DNA from: Oscillibacter sp.
Lineage (GTDB): Bacteria; Bacillota; Clostridia; Oscillospirales; Oscillospiraceae
DNA length: 53,541 bases
NCBI GenBank assembly: GCA_017937405.1
Contig: JAGBDS010000026.1
Location: forward strand, 1 to 53,541
Direction: 5' to 3'
The position numbers were made by a program, and so were the translations under genes. Of this stretch, positions 7,733 through 17,712 are shown in pieces. Positions within the stretch are counted from its first letter, which is position 1. Each line of letters begins with the position of its first letter. The notes below the pieces were generated by a model, which worked only from the letters and a program-made list of their open reading frames with translations, searched no databases and was not told the origin of the DNA.

Positions 7733-8911
7733 ATGAACGAACTGGAACTGAAATACGGCTGCAACCCCAACCAGAAGCCCTCCCGCATCTTCATGAAGGA
7801 CGGCAGCGACCTGCCCATCACCGTGCTGAACGGCAAGCCCGGCTACATCAATTTCCTGGACGCCTTTAACTCCTGGCAGCTGGTGCGGGAACTGAAAGCC
7901 GCTACCGGCCTGCCCTCCGCCGCCTCCTTTAAGCATGTCTCCCCCGCCGGCGCCGCCGTGGGCCTGCCCCTCAGCGACGTGGACAAGAAAATTTACTTCG
8001 TGGACGAGGACGCGGAGCTCAGCCCCATCGCCTGCGCCTACATCCGGGCCCGGGGCGCTGACCGCCTGTGCTCCTACGGCGACTGGGCGGCCCTCAGTGA
8101 CATCTGCGACGCCGCCACCGCCAACTACCTGAAGGCCGAGGTGTCCGACGGCGTCATCGCTCCCGGCTACACCGACGAGGCCCTGGAGATCCTGAAAACC
8201 AAGAAGAAGGGCGGCTACAATGTCGTTCAGATCGATCCCGATTACGTTCCCGCTCCCCAGGAGTACAAGGATGTGTTCGGCATCACCTTCCAGCAGGGCC
8301 GCAACAACTTCAAAATCGACGAGGAGCTGCTGGGCAACATTGTCACCGAAAACCACGACCTGCCCGAAGCCGCCAAAATCGACATGATCGTCTCCCTCAT
8401 TACTTTGAAATACACCCAGTCCAACTCCGTCTGCTACGTGAAGGACGGACAGGCCATCGGCGTGGGCGCCGGCCAGCAGAGCCGCATCCACTGCACCCGC
8501 CTGGCGGGCCAGAAGGCGGACAACTGGTATCTGCGGCAGCATCCCAAGGTTCTGGGCCTGCAGTTCGTGGATAATATCCGCCGCCCCGACCGAGACAACG
8601 CCATTGATATCTACACCTCCGACGAGTATGAGGACATCCTGGCCGACGGCGTGTGGCAGAATACTTTCAAGGTCAAGCCCGAAGTCCTGACCGCCGAAGA
8701 AAAGAAGGCCTGGATCGCCACCCAGTCCGGCGTGACCGTGGGCAGCGACGCGTTCTTCCCCTTCGGCGACAACGTGGAGCGTGCCCGGAAGTCCGGCGTG
8801 CAGTACATCGCCGAGCCGGGCGGAAGCATCCGGGATGACCATGTGATCGCTACCGCAAACAAGTACGGCATCACCATGTGCTTCACCGGCATGCGGCTGT
8901 TCCACCACTAA
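7733..8911 (+). CDS. purH: Stand-alone AICAR formyltransferase (PurH C-terminal domain only)
   Basis: The 392-residue protein corresponds only to the AICAR transformylase part of the usual bifunctional PurH (about 510-530 residues). SAASFKHVSPAGAAVG carries the catalytic Lys-His pair, and QSNSVCYVKDGQAIGVGAGQQS is also typical. The N-terminal MGS-like IMP cyclohydrolase domain is absent. FAICAR must therefore be cyclised by a separate protein, and none is recognisable in this window. The start at 7733 follows GAGGTG by 7 bp; the upstream in-frame ATG overlaps purN. This split arrangement is known in some clostridia, where a PurO-like cyclohydrolase is encoded separately. Confidence 0.9.
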   Translation: MNELELKYGCNPNQKPSRIFMKDGSDLPITVLNGKPGYINFLDAFNSWQLVRELKAATGLPSAASFKHVSPAGAAVGLPLSDVDKKIYFVDEDAELSPIACAYIRARGADRLCSYGDWAALSDICDAATANYLKAEVSDGVIAPGYTDEALEILKTKKKGGYNVVQIDPDYVPAPQEYKDVFGITFQQGRNNFKIDEELLGNIVTENHDLPEAAKIDMIVSLITLKYTQSNSVCYVKDGQAIGVGAGQQSRIHCTRLAGQKADNWYLRQHPKVLGLQFVDNIRRPDRDNAIDIYTSDEYEDILADGVWQNTFKVKPEVLTAEEKKAWIATQSGVTVGSDAFFPFGDNVERARKSGVQYIAEPGGSIRDDHVIATANKYGITMCFTGMRLFHH

Positions 8912-9043
8912 ACCTTCTTCGAGGGGGAGCAGTCTCCCCCTCGACCTCCCCCACCACCAGTGACATCGGTCACTGGTGTGTGCGCCCAATGGCGCACAGG
9001 TCAAGGTATTTTCGCCACGCACATGTCGCGGCGAAAATGATTT
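8912..9043. repeat. Intergenic hairpin repeat B (related to 3663-3870)
   Basis: The gap before purD contains a GAGGGGGAG/CTCCCCCTC hairpin (about 8920-8942), the same CACCAGTGACATCGGTCACTGG palindrome as repeat A (8955-8978), a local GTGCGCC/GGCGCAC hairpin, and ATTTTCGCC/GGCGAAAAT arms (about 9008-9038). The first, second and last are shared with the gap before purC. The pur transcript therefore carries two copies of this structured repeat. Confidence 0.65.
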
Positions 9044-9092
9044 AAATTCATTTGCCTTCGGCAAAATTCTTTGCAAGGAGGACCTTCATAAT

Positions 9093-10376
<1,284 letters not shown>

Positions 10377-13300
10377 ATGGTACGTCGCATTTATGTAGAG
10401 AAGAAACCCGCCTTGCGGCAGGAGGCCGCGGGCCTTCTGAACGAGCTGCGGTCCCTGCTGGGCATCACTGCCCTGACCGGCCTGCGGCTCATCAACCGCT
10501 ACGACGTGGAGGGTCTGGACGAGGCCACCTTCCAGCGGGCGGTCCAGACCGTGTTTTCCGAGCCTCAGGTGGACGACGCCACCGCCGCTCTGCCCGCCGG
10601 AGACTTCACCGCCTTCGCCGTAGAGTCCCTGCCTGGCCAGTTCGACCAACGGGCCGACTCCGCCCGGGCCTGCATCCAGCTCATGACCCAGGGTGACCGT
10701 CCCAACCTCCGCACCGCCAAGGTCTACCTGCTCTCCGGCACGGTGACCCCCGCCGATGTAGAGAAGATCAAGCACTATGTCATCAATCCCGTGGAGGCCC
10801 GGGAGGCCGCCATGGAACCTGTTGAGACGTTGAAAATGGAGTATGACATCCCCACCTCCGTGGAGACCATCACCGGCTTCTCCGGCCTGGACGAGACGGG
10901 TCTCGCCGCCCTGCTGGACAAGCTGGGCCTTGCCATGGACCTGGACGACCTGAAATTCCTCCAGGCCCACTTCCGGGACGACGAACACCGGGACCCCACC
11001 ATCACGGAGGTCCGGGTGGTGGACACCTACTGGTCCGACCACTGCCGCCACACCACCTTCTCCACCCACATCGACAAGGTGGAGATCCTGGATGAGGCTA
11101 CCCGTGCCGCCTATGAGCGGTATCTGGCCGCCCGGGTGGAGGTCTACGGCGAGGAGAAGGCCGCTGTCCGGCCCCAGACTTTGATGGACATGGCTACCAT
11201 CGGCGCAAAAGTGCTGAAAAAGCGGGGCCTGCTCACCAATCTGGACCAGAGCGAGGAGATCAACGCCTGCTCCATCCACGTCACCGCCATGGTGGACGGC
11301 GAGGAGCAGGACTGGCTGCTGATGTTCAAGAACGAGACCCACAATCACCCCACGGAGATCGAGCCCTTCGGCGGCGCCGCCACCTGCATCGGCGGCTGCA
11401 TCCGGGACCCCCTGTCCGGTCGTGCCTACGTCTATCAGGCCATGCGGCTCACCGGCTGCGGCGATCCCCGCGTTCCCGTGGCGGACACCATTCCCGGCAA
11501 GCTGCCCCAGCGGAAGCTGGCTCAAACTGCTGCCGCAGGCTATTCCTCCTACGGCAACCAGATTGGCCTTGCCACCGGCATCGTCTCCGAGGTCTATCAC
11601 CCCGGCTATATCGCCAAGCACCTGGAGGTTGGCGCCGTCGTCGGCGCTGCGCCCTCTGAAAACGTGGTCCGGGAGCGTCCCGCTCCCGGCGACGTGGTCA
11701 TCCTGCTGGGCGGCCGCACCGGCCGGGACGGCATCGGCGGCGCCACCGGCTCCTCCAAGAGCCACAACCGCAAGTCTCTAACCACCATGGCCTCCGAGGT
11801 CCAGAAGGGCAACGCCCCCGAGGAGCGGAAGATCCAGCGGCTGTTCCGGGACGGCAACGTTACCCGGATGATCAAGCGCTGCAATGACTTCGGCGCCGGC
11901 GGCGTCTCCGTCGCCATCGGCGAGCTGGCTGACGGCCTGGAGATCAGCCTGGACGCCGTGCGGAAGAAGTACGAGGGCCTGGACGGCACCGAGCTTGCCA
12001 TCTCCGAGTCCCAGGAGCGGATGGCTGTCGTGGTGGCCGCCGGGGACGCAGCCGCCTTCATCGCCGCCGCCGAGGCGGAGAACCTGGAGGCCTATCAGGT
12101 GGCCGTGGTCACCGAGAGCCCCCGGATGGTCATGAAGTGGAACGGCGCTACCATCGTGGACCTGAGCCGCGCTTTCCTGGACACCAACGGCGCTGACAAG
12201 CACACCACCGTCCAGGTGGAGGAAAAAGAGCGCAAGAACCTGGGCCGCAGCGATGCCAAGAGCCTGCGGGACATCGCCGCCAGCCTGAAGTCCGCCTCCC
12301 GGCGGGGCCTTGGCGAGCGGTTCGACGCCACCATCGGCGCAGGCAGCGTCCTGATGCCCTTCGGCGGCAAGACACAACGGACCCCCGCCCAGGCTATGGC
12401 CGCCCTGCTGCCCGTCCTGCCCGGTCAGGAGACGGAGGACTGCTCCGTCATGGCCTGGGGCTTTGACGCCGAGCAGATGTGCGTGGACCCCTATGTGGGC
12501 GCCTACCGCTCTGTCATCACCTCCGTTGCGAAGCTGGTGGCCGCGGGCTGCGACTACCACACCGCCTATCTCACCTTCCAGGAATACTTTGAAAAGCTGC
12601 GGGAGGAGCCCCAGCGCTGGGGCAAGCCCTTCTCCGCCCTGCTGGGCGCTCTGGACGCCCAACTGGACCTGGGCATTGCCGCCATCGGCGGCAAGGACTC
12701 CATGTCCGGCTCCTTCCTGGACCTGGACGTGCCCCCCACCCTCATCTCCTTTGCCATCGCCCCCTCCAAGGCGGGCAAGGTGCTGTCTCCTGAGTTCAAG
12801 GAGGCGAGCCATCCCGTGTACCTGTTCCTGTGCGATGGCACCGCCGACAGCCAGCAGACCGCGTGGGATGCCTTCCACGCCCTATCCGAGGCTGGAAAGG
12901 TGAAGGCCGCCTGGGCCGTGGAGAACAGTCTGGCGGAGGCCGTCATGAACATGGCCTTCGGCAACAATGTGGGCTTCACCGCCGACGCCACCGGGGACAT
13001 CTGGTATTCCAGCGCCATGCCCGGCGCCATCGTGGCGGAGCTGACGGAGGATATCTCCGGCGAGTACGCCGCCCGGCTGGGCGTCACCACGGCGGAGAGC
13101 GTTGTCGCTATCGGCAAGGACAGCGCCGCCATTGACGAGCTGCTGGCCCTCAACGAGGGCGTGCTGGAGGACATCTATCCCAACCGCACTGCTACTGTAT
13201 CCGAGACTGTTCCCGTACTGGAGGCTCCCGCGGGCATCCGCACCGCTCCCAAAGTGGGTGCGGCACGGCCCAAGGTCCTGATCCCCGTGTTCCCCGGCAC

Positions 13301-14066
13301 CAACTGCGAGTATGACAGCGCCCGGGCCGTCCTGCGGGCAGGGCTGGAGCCCGAAATTCTGGTGCTGAACAACCAGTCCGCCCAAGGTGTTGCCGATTCC
13401 GCCAAACGCTTTGCCGAGGCCGCCCGCCAGAGCCAGATCATCTTTGTGCCCGGTGGTTTCTCCGGCGGCGATGAGCCCGACGGCTCCGGCAAATTCATCA
13501 CCGCCTTCTTCCGCAATCCCGAGGTGACCGACGCCACCATGGAGCTGCTGAAAAACCGGGACGGATTGATGCTGGGTATCTGCAACGGCTTCCAGGCCCT
13601 CATTAAGCTGGGACTGGTACCCTACGGCGAGATCATCGACACCGATGACACCTGCCCTACCCTGAGCTACAACGTCATTGGCCGCCACCAGTCCAAGATC
13701 GTCCGCACCCGGGTGGCCTCCAACCGCTCTCCCTGGCTGAGCAAGGTCAGCGTGGGCGACATCGTGAATGTGCCCATCTCCCACGGCGAGGGTCGGTTCC
13801 TGTGCTCCCCCGAGCTGCTGGCAAAGCTGGCGGAAAACGGACAGATCGCCACCCAGTATGTGGACCTGAACGGCGTGCCCACCATGGACGTGGACTTCAA
13901 CCCCAACGGCTCTGTCTGGGCTGTGGAAGGCATCCTGTCTCCCGATGGGCGGGTGCTGGGCAAGATGGGCCACTCCGAGCGCATCGGTCCTGCCCTGTAC
14001 CGGAACGTCCCCGGCGACTACGACCTGCACCTGTTCCAGTCCGCCAAGGATTATTTCGATATTTAA
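10377..14066 (+). CDS. purL: FGAM synthase, single-chain (PurL with fused glutaminase)
   Basis: The 1229-residue protein converts FGAR to FGAM using glutamine and ATP. It is the large form, so purQ and purS are not needed. The N-terminal PurS-like part is followed by the PurM-like synthetase halves (SDHCRHTTF, NETHNHPTEIEPFGGAATC, GGKDSMSGSF) and a C-terminal class I glutaminase (IPVFPGTNCEYDSARA, GGFSGGDEPDGSGKF, nucleophile in LGICNGFQ, SHGEGRF). The start codon abuts the purD stop, so translation is coupled. Confidence 0.95.
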   Translation: MVRRIYVEKKPALRQEAAGLLNELRSLLGITALTGLRLINRYDVEGLDEATFQRAVQTVFSEPQVDDATAALPAGDFTAFAVESLPGQFDQRADSARACIQLMTQGDRPNLRTAKVYLLSGTVTPADVEKIKHYVINPVEAREAAMEPVETLKMEYDIPTSVETITGFSGLDETGLAALLDKLGLAMDLDDLKFLQAHFRDDEHRDPTITEVRVVDTYWSDHCRHTTFSTHIDKVEILDEATRAAYERYLAARVEVYGEEKAAVRPQTLMDMATIGAKVLKKRGLLTNLDQSEEINACSIHVTAMVDGEEQDWLLMFKNETHNHPTEIEPFGGAATCIGGCIRDPLSGRAYVYQAMRLTGCGDPRVPVADTIPGKLPQRKLAQTAAAGYSSYGNQIGLATGIVSEVYHPGYIAKHLEVGAVVGAAPSENVVRERPAPGDVVILLGGRTGRDGIGGATGSSKSHNRKSLTTMASEVQKGNAPEERKIQRLFRDGNVTRMIKRCNDFGAGGVSVAIGELADGLEISLDAVRKKYEGLDGTELAISESQERMAVVVAAGDAAAFIAAAEAENLEAYQVAVVTESPRMVMKWNGATIVDLSRAFLDTNGADKHTTVQVEEKERKNLGRSDAKSLRDIAASLKSASRRGLGERFDATIGAGSVLMPFGGKTQRTPAQAMAALLPVLPGQETEDCSVMAWGFDAEQMCVDPYVGAYRSVITSVAKLVAAGCDYHTAYLTFQEYFEKLREEPQRWGKPFSALLGALDAQLDLGIAAIGGKDSMSGSFLDLDVPPTLISFAIAPSKAGKVLSPEFKEASHPVYLFLCDGTADSQQTAWDAFHALSEAGKVKAAWAVENSLAEAVMNMAFGNNVGFTADATGDIWYSSAMPGAIVAELTEDISGEYAARLGVTTAESVVAIGKDSAAIDELLALNEGVLEDIYPNRTATVSETVPVLEAPAGIRTAPKVGAARPKVLIPVFPGTNCEYDSARAVLRAGLEPEILVLNNQSAQGVADSAKRFAEAARQSQIIFVPGGFSGGDEPDGSGKFITAFFRNPEVTDATMELLKNRDGLMLGICNGFQALIKLGLVPYGEIIDTDDTCPTLSYNVIGRHQSKIVRTRVASNRSPWLSKVSVGDIVNVPISHGEGRFLCSPELLAKLAENGQIATQYVDLNGVPTMDVDFNPNGSVWAVEGILSPDGRVLGKMGHSERIGPALYRNVPGDYDLHLFQSAKDYFDI

Positions 14067-14067
14067 G

Positions 14068-14095
14068 TTGAATTTCCCAACTTTTGTGGTAAGAT
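14068..14095 (+). promoter_or_regulatory. Promoter for the IMP dehydrogenase gene
   Basis: TTGAAT (14068-14073) and TAAGAT (14090-14095) are separated by 16 bp in the 61-bp purL-guaB gap, so guaB can be transcribed separately from the pur genes. The downstream part contains GGTA-n6-TACC (14088-14101), which resembles the half-sites in the leader of the cluster and may be a second GntR site. Confidence 0.5.
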
Positions 14096-14127
14096 AATAC
14101 CTAAAATCTTTGAAATGAGGTGGCCTC

Positions 14128-15639
14128 ATGGCATATTTCTTTAAAGAGCCCTCCCGTACCTTCAGCGAATACCTGCTGGTGCCCGGTTACTCCTCCTCCG
14201 AGTGCATCCCCGCCAACGTGTCTCTCAAGACCCCGGTGGTGAAGTTCAAAAAGGGCCAGGAGTGCCCCCTGACTATGAACGTCCCCATGGTCTCCGCCGT
14301 CATGCAGTCCGTCTCCGGCGAGAAGATGGGCATCGGCCTGGCGAAAGAAGGCGGCATTGCTTTCATCTACGTCTCCCAGCCCATCGACCAGCAGGCCGAG
14401 ATGGTCCGCAAGGTCAAGAACTACAAGGCCGGCTTCGTGTTCAGTGACTCCAACCTCCGCCTCACCGACACTCTGGCGGACGTGCTGGCGCTGAAGGAGC
14501 GCACCGGCCACTCCACCATGGCCGTCACCGACGACGGCACCGGCACCGGCAAGCTGCTGGGCATCGTCACCAGCCGGGACTACCGCGTCAGCCGCATGGA
14601 CCCCTCCACCAAGGTGGCGGACTTCATGACCCCCGCTGACAAGCTCATCACCGCCCCCGAGGGCACCAGCCTGAAGACCGCCAACGACATCATCTGGGAC
14701 CACAAGCTCAACGCCCTGCCCATCGTCTCCCAGGACGGCCATCTGGTCTCTTTCGTCTTCCGCAAGGACTACGACGCCCACAAGGGCAACCCCCTGGAGC
14801 TGCTGGATTCCCAGAAGCGCTATGTGGTGGGTGCCGGTATCAACACCCGTGACTACGCCGAGCGGGTCCCCGCTCTGGTGGAGGCCGGTGTGGATGTGCT
14901 GGTCATCGACTCCTCCGAGGGCTATTCCGAGTGGCAGGCCCGCACCCTCTCCTGGATCCGCGAGCACTACGGCGACACTGTGAAGGTGGGCGCCGGCAAC
15001 GTGGTGGACGGCGAGGGCTTCCGCTTCCTGGCGGACGCGGGCGCCGACTTCGTGAAGATCGGCATCGGCGGCGGCTCCATCTGCATCACCCGCGAGACCA
15101 AGGGCATCGGCCGCGGCCAGGCTACCGCCGTCATCGACGTGGCTGCCGAGCGGGACAAGTATTTCGAGGAGACCGGCGTGTATGTGCCCATCTGCGCCGA
15201 CGGCGGCATCGTGCAGGACTACCACATCACCCTGGCCCTGGCTATGGGTGCCGACTTCTGCATGCTGGGCCGCTACTTCTCCCGGTTCGACGAGTCCCCC
15301 ACCAGCAAGGTCCTCATTGGCGGCAGCTATATGAAGGAATACTGGGGCGAGGGCAGCGCCCGTGCCCGGAACTGGCAGCGCTACGACCTGGGCGGCGCGG
15401 CGAAGCTGAGCTTCGAGGAGGGTGTGGACTCCTACGTTCCCTACGCCGGCGCTCTCTCCGACGGCATGGCCACCACCCTGGCCAAGGTCCGCTCCACCAT
15501 GTGCAACTGCGGCGCTCTGACCATCCCCGAGCTGCGGGAGAAGGCCAAGCTGACCCTGGTGTCCTCCGTCTCCATCGTGGAAGGCGGTGCCCATGACGTG
15601 CTGCTGAAGGATACCACCAACGGCAACCAGAGAAGCTGA
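14128..15639 (+). CDS. guaB: IMP dehydrogenase, Tritrichomonas-like clade
   Basis: The 503-residue enzyme oxidises IMP to XMP with NAD+, the first step to GMP. The barrel is interrupted by two CBS domains (about residues 100-220). The catalytic loop [12 protein letters not shown] places Cys319, and the mobile flap WQRYDLGG has the Arg418-Tyr419 dyad. Numbering and wording match, as far as I remember them, the well-studied Tritrichomonas foetus enzyme rather than the common bacterial type (GPGSICTTR). It ends the purine cluster and has its own promoter. The last 57 coding bases plus stop are duplicated downstream. Confidence 0.95.
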   Translation: MAYFFKEPSRTFSEYLLVPGYSSSECIPANVSLKTPVVKFKKGQECPLTMNVPMVSAVMQSVSGEKMGIGLAKEGGIAFIYVSQPIDQQAEMVRKVKNYKAGFVFSDSNLRLTDTLADVLALKERTGHSTMAVTDDGTGTGKLLGIVTSRDYRVSRMDPSTKVADFMTPADKLITAPEGTSLKTANDIIWDHKLNALPIVSQDGHLVSFVFRKDYDAHKGNPLELLDSQKRYVVGAGINTRDYAERVPALVEAGVDVLVIDSSEGYSEWQARTLSWIREHYGDTVKVGAGNVVDGEGFRFLADAGADFVKIGIGGGSICITRETKGIGRGQATAVIDVAAERDKYFEETGVYVPICADGGIVQDYHITLALAMGADFCMLGRYFSRFDESPTSKVLIGGSYMKEYWGEGSARARNWQRYDLGGAAKLSFEEGVDSYVPYAGALSDGMATTLAKVRSTMCNCGALTIPELREKAKLTLVSSVSIVEGGAHDVLLKDTTNGNQRS

Positions 15640-15640
15640 A
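15583..15640 (+). repeat. 58-bp direct repeat, left copy (3' end of guaB)
   Basis: Identical to 15785-15842 over 58 bp, starting GGCGGTGCCCATGACG and including the guaB stop codon. This copy is in frame with the gene. Confidence 0.95.
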
Positions 15641-15784
15641 GCTGACAAATATTCTCCGCCGCCTTCCACCTCGCGCGGCAGCGCGTCCAAGTGTTTTGCA
15701 GAGCAAAACCTTGAAATGGACGGGCTCTGCACGGCCATTTGCGTCCTATGCGGGGTCCCCATGTGTCCCCGGCACATGGGGTGC
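15641..15784. mobile_element. 144-bp non-coding insert between the 58-bp direct repeats
   Basis: The segment separates two perfect copies of the guaB 3' end. It contains GCGCGGCAGCGCG-type and TTTTGCAGAGCAAAA hairpins and ends in CCCCATGTG/CACATGGGG arms (about 15758-15781). No ORF or clear terminal inverted repeats are seen. Layout (target copy, insert, target copy, then terminator) suggests insertion with a long target duplication, or duplication followed by insertion. Confidence 0.6.
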
Positions 15785-15842
15785 GGCGGTGCCCATGACG
15801 TGCTGCTGAAGGATACCACCAACGGCAACCAGAGAAGCTGAA
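15785..15842 (+). repeat. 58-bp direct repeat, right copy (orphan guaB tail)
   Basis: A perfect copy of 15583-15640 that leads directly into the guaB terminator. It is presumably the original chromosomal tail, now separated from the gene. Confidence 0.95.
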
Positions 15843-15853
15843 TCCACTACTTT

Positions 15854-15887
15854 TATCCGGGACGGCGCCGCCGTCCCGGATATTTTT
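15854..15887 (+). terminator. Rho-independent terminator of the purine/guaB unit
   Basis: TATCCGGGACGGC and its complement form a strong GC stem at 15854-15882 followed by TTTTT. Confidence 0.85.
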
Positions 15888-15903
15888 CTCTCTTCCCGTA
15901 ACT

Positions 15904-15929
15904 TTTCGTTTTCTTTTCTGACTAGACTG
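15904..15929 (+). promoter_or_regulatory. Possible ECF-type promoter before the sigma gene
   Basis: AACTTTT followed about 15 bp later by GACTAGA resembles the AACTTTT...CGTCTAA pair upstream of the other ECF sigma gene at 36683-36710. Autoregulation is plausible but unproven. Confidence 0.35.
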
Positions 15930-15962
15930 GTGAAAGACCTTTCCGCAAAGGAGATGAACCCT

Positions 15963-16520
15963 ATGGAGGACAGCCAGATCGTAGACCTGTACTGGCAGCG
16001 CAGCGCCGACGCCATCACAGAGTCCAACACCAAATACGGCGGCTACTGCCACGCCATTGCCCTGCGTATCCTGGGTAGCCGGCTGGACGCCGAGGAGTGC
16101 GTCAACGACACCTGGATCGGCGCCTGGAACGCCATGCTCGTCCACCGCCCCGACTGTTTATCCGCATTTCTGGGAAAGCTGACCCGCCGGGCGGCCTGCA
16201 ACCGGCTGGAGGCTCTCCGGGCGGAAAAGCGGGGCGGCGGAGAGATGCCCCTGGTGCTGGAGGAGCTGGCAGACTGCGTCCCCGCTGCCGCCGACCCGGC
16301 TCGGGATGTGGAGGAAGCCGAACTGGCCCGGGAAGTAAATCGTTTTCTCCGCTGCCTGCCGGAGCGGGCCTGCAGCGTGTTCCTGCGGCGGTACTGGTAC
16401 GCCGAGCCGTTGGCGGACATTGCTGCCCGGTACGGCATGAGCGAAAGCGCCGTAAAGGCCAGCCTGTTCCGCACCCGGCAGAAGCTGCGGGACTATTTGG
16501 AAAAGGAGGGGTTGCTGTGA
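15963..16520 (+). CDS. ECF-type RNA polymerase sigma factor
   Basis: The 185-residue protein has a sigma region 2 segment (YCHAIALRILGSRLDAEECVNDTWIGAW) and a C-terminal region 4 helix-turn-helix (PLADIAARYGMSESAVKASL). ECF factors direct polymerase to stress or envelope promoters and are usually held by a membrane partner. The start at 15963 follows AAAGGAG by 9 bp; the ATG at 15954 is too close. The next gene overlaps the stop codon and encodes a single-span membrane protein, the likely anti-sigma partner. The signal sensed is unknown. Confidence 0.88.
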   Translation: MEDSQIVDLYWQRSADAITESNTKYGGYCHAIALRILGSRLDAEECVNDTWIGAWNAMLVHRPDCLSAFLGKLTRRAACNRLEALRAEKRGGGEMPLVLEELADCVPAAADPARDVEEAELAREVNRFLRCLPERACSVFLRRYWYAEPLADIAARYGMSESAVKASLFRTRQKLRDYLEKEGLL

Positions 16521-17533
16521 GTATGGAGGAACGGTTGTTTCAGGCCATCGGTGAAGTGGACGAGGACCTACTGAAACGGAGTGAACAGTCCGCCGGAATC
16601 CGGCGGTGGGTCTCCTGGGCGGTACTGGGCGGGCTGGCCGCCTGCGCATGTCTGGCGCTGAGTCTCCTGCTTGCGGAAAAAGCTCCGGCAGCGGAGCCGC
16701 CCGCGTCGGCACAGGAGCCGGACCCCATATCGGAGCCGGTACTTCTGCGGCTGGATGGCGGAGATGTGGGGAAATTCCATTTGTATCAGGCCAGTGTGTC
16801 AGAAGAACGCGGCTTTGTTCTTTACGTCAACCAAGAGAGCTACCGCTGCCGGGAGGAAGACGGCGTTTATCTGGTAGAGCCTCTCCTTGCCCTGCCGTCC
16901 GGGCTGCCGCCCTGCCGGTTGGAGATCGTCCGGCGGGCATGCGTTTCTCCCCAATACGCGGCGGAGCAGGCAGCGGCGGAACTGAGGGAGACTTACGCCG
17001 AAGTTTCAGACATCATGGATGACAGCTCCATAGGCGGGATGACCGTCTCCGGCGGCAACGGTACTGCCTGGGACGCAGCCCAGGCCGACGTCTATGTGGT
17101 CAGTGACCAGCAGGGCGGCGCCTACATCCTGACCGCCCGGTACTTTACCGAAGCCACCGAGGGCCATGGTGTTCGGTTCCGGGACATGGTGGGGACCTTT
17201 GAGGCCGTGACGCCGGGGACCTCCGGCCCGGCGTGGCTGAAGTCGCTGCGAGAAACCGCGAATCACCTCATTCCCGCTGTTTTTGCCGGGGACCTGGAGC
17301 CGGTGCGTAACCTGCTGACAGAGGATGCCGTCATCAGCGGCGCTGTGGAATACCCGGAGGACATCACCGTCTCCTCCATTGACTACACCACCGATGACGA
17401 TGATTCGCCCACCAGCGCCGTGGTCTCCGTCCGCTATCGCTCTGGGACGGAGGACAGCTATGACTACCTCACCCTGGAGCTGGAGAGAACGGAGGGCCGC
17501 TGGCTGGCTTCCTTTGCCGGTATCGAAAAATAA
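16517..17533 (+). CDS. Single-span membrane protein, candidate anti-sigma/sensor partner
   Basis: The protein (338 residues from a GTG start, AGGAGG 7 bp upstream) has a short cytoplasmic N terminus (about 28 residues), one membrane helix (about 29-52, AVLGGLAACACLALSLLLA) and a large outside part. The region from about residue 230 to the end resembles an NTF2-like fold in length and pattern, but I recognise no named family. It overlaps the sigma gene by 4 bp. The short cytoplasmic tail is smaller than in classical zinc anti-sigma domains, and no HxxxCxxC motif is seen, so the anti-sigma role rests on gene order. Confidence 0.6.
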   Translation: MSMEERLFQAIGEVDEDLLKRSEQSAGIRRWVSWAVLGGLAACACLALSLLLAEKAPAAEPPASAQEPDPISEPVLLRLDGGDVGKFHLYQASVSEERGFVLYVNQESYRCREEDGVYLVEPLLALPSGLPPCRLEIVRRACVSPQYAAEQAAAELRETYAEVSDIMDDSSIGGMTVSGGNGTAWDAAQADVYVVSDQQGGAYILTARYFTEATEGHGVRFRDMVGTFEAVTPGTSGPAWLKSLRETANHLIPAVFAGDLEPVRNLLTEDAVISGAVEYPEDITVSSIDYTTDDDDSPTSAVVSVRYRSGTEDSYDYLTLELERTEGRWLASFAGIEK

Positions 17534-17642
17534 ACAGACCGGGCTTGCGCCCAAAAGGCGGGAGCCTCTTCCAGCAAAGAATTGTCTATTCACAATGCAT
17601 TTTTATAGTTTAATCGTTTTACTTTTAACATTCATAAAAAGC

Positions 17643-17670
17643 TTGTATTTTTTTCAGTAAGTTTTATAAT
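17643..17670 (+). promoter_or_regulatory. Promoter of the ribokinase gene
   Basis: TTGTAT (17643-17648) and TATAAT (17665-17670) are separated by 16 bp in an AT-rich gap. Just downstream, TGATAACGCTTATT (17673-17686) matches a LacI/CcpA-type operator at most positions and could give sugar or catabolite control. Confidence 0.65.
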
Positions 17671-17712
17671 AGTGATAACGCTTATTTCCCAGAAACAGGA
17701 GTTATCAAAATC

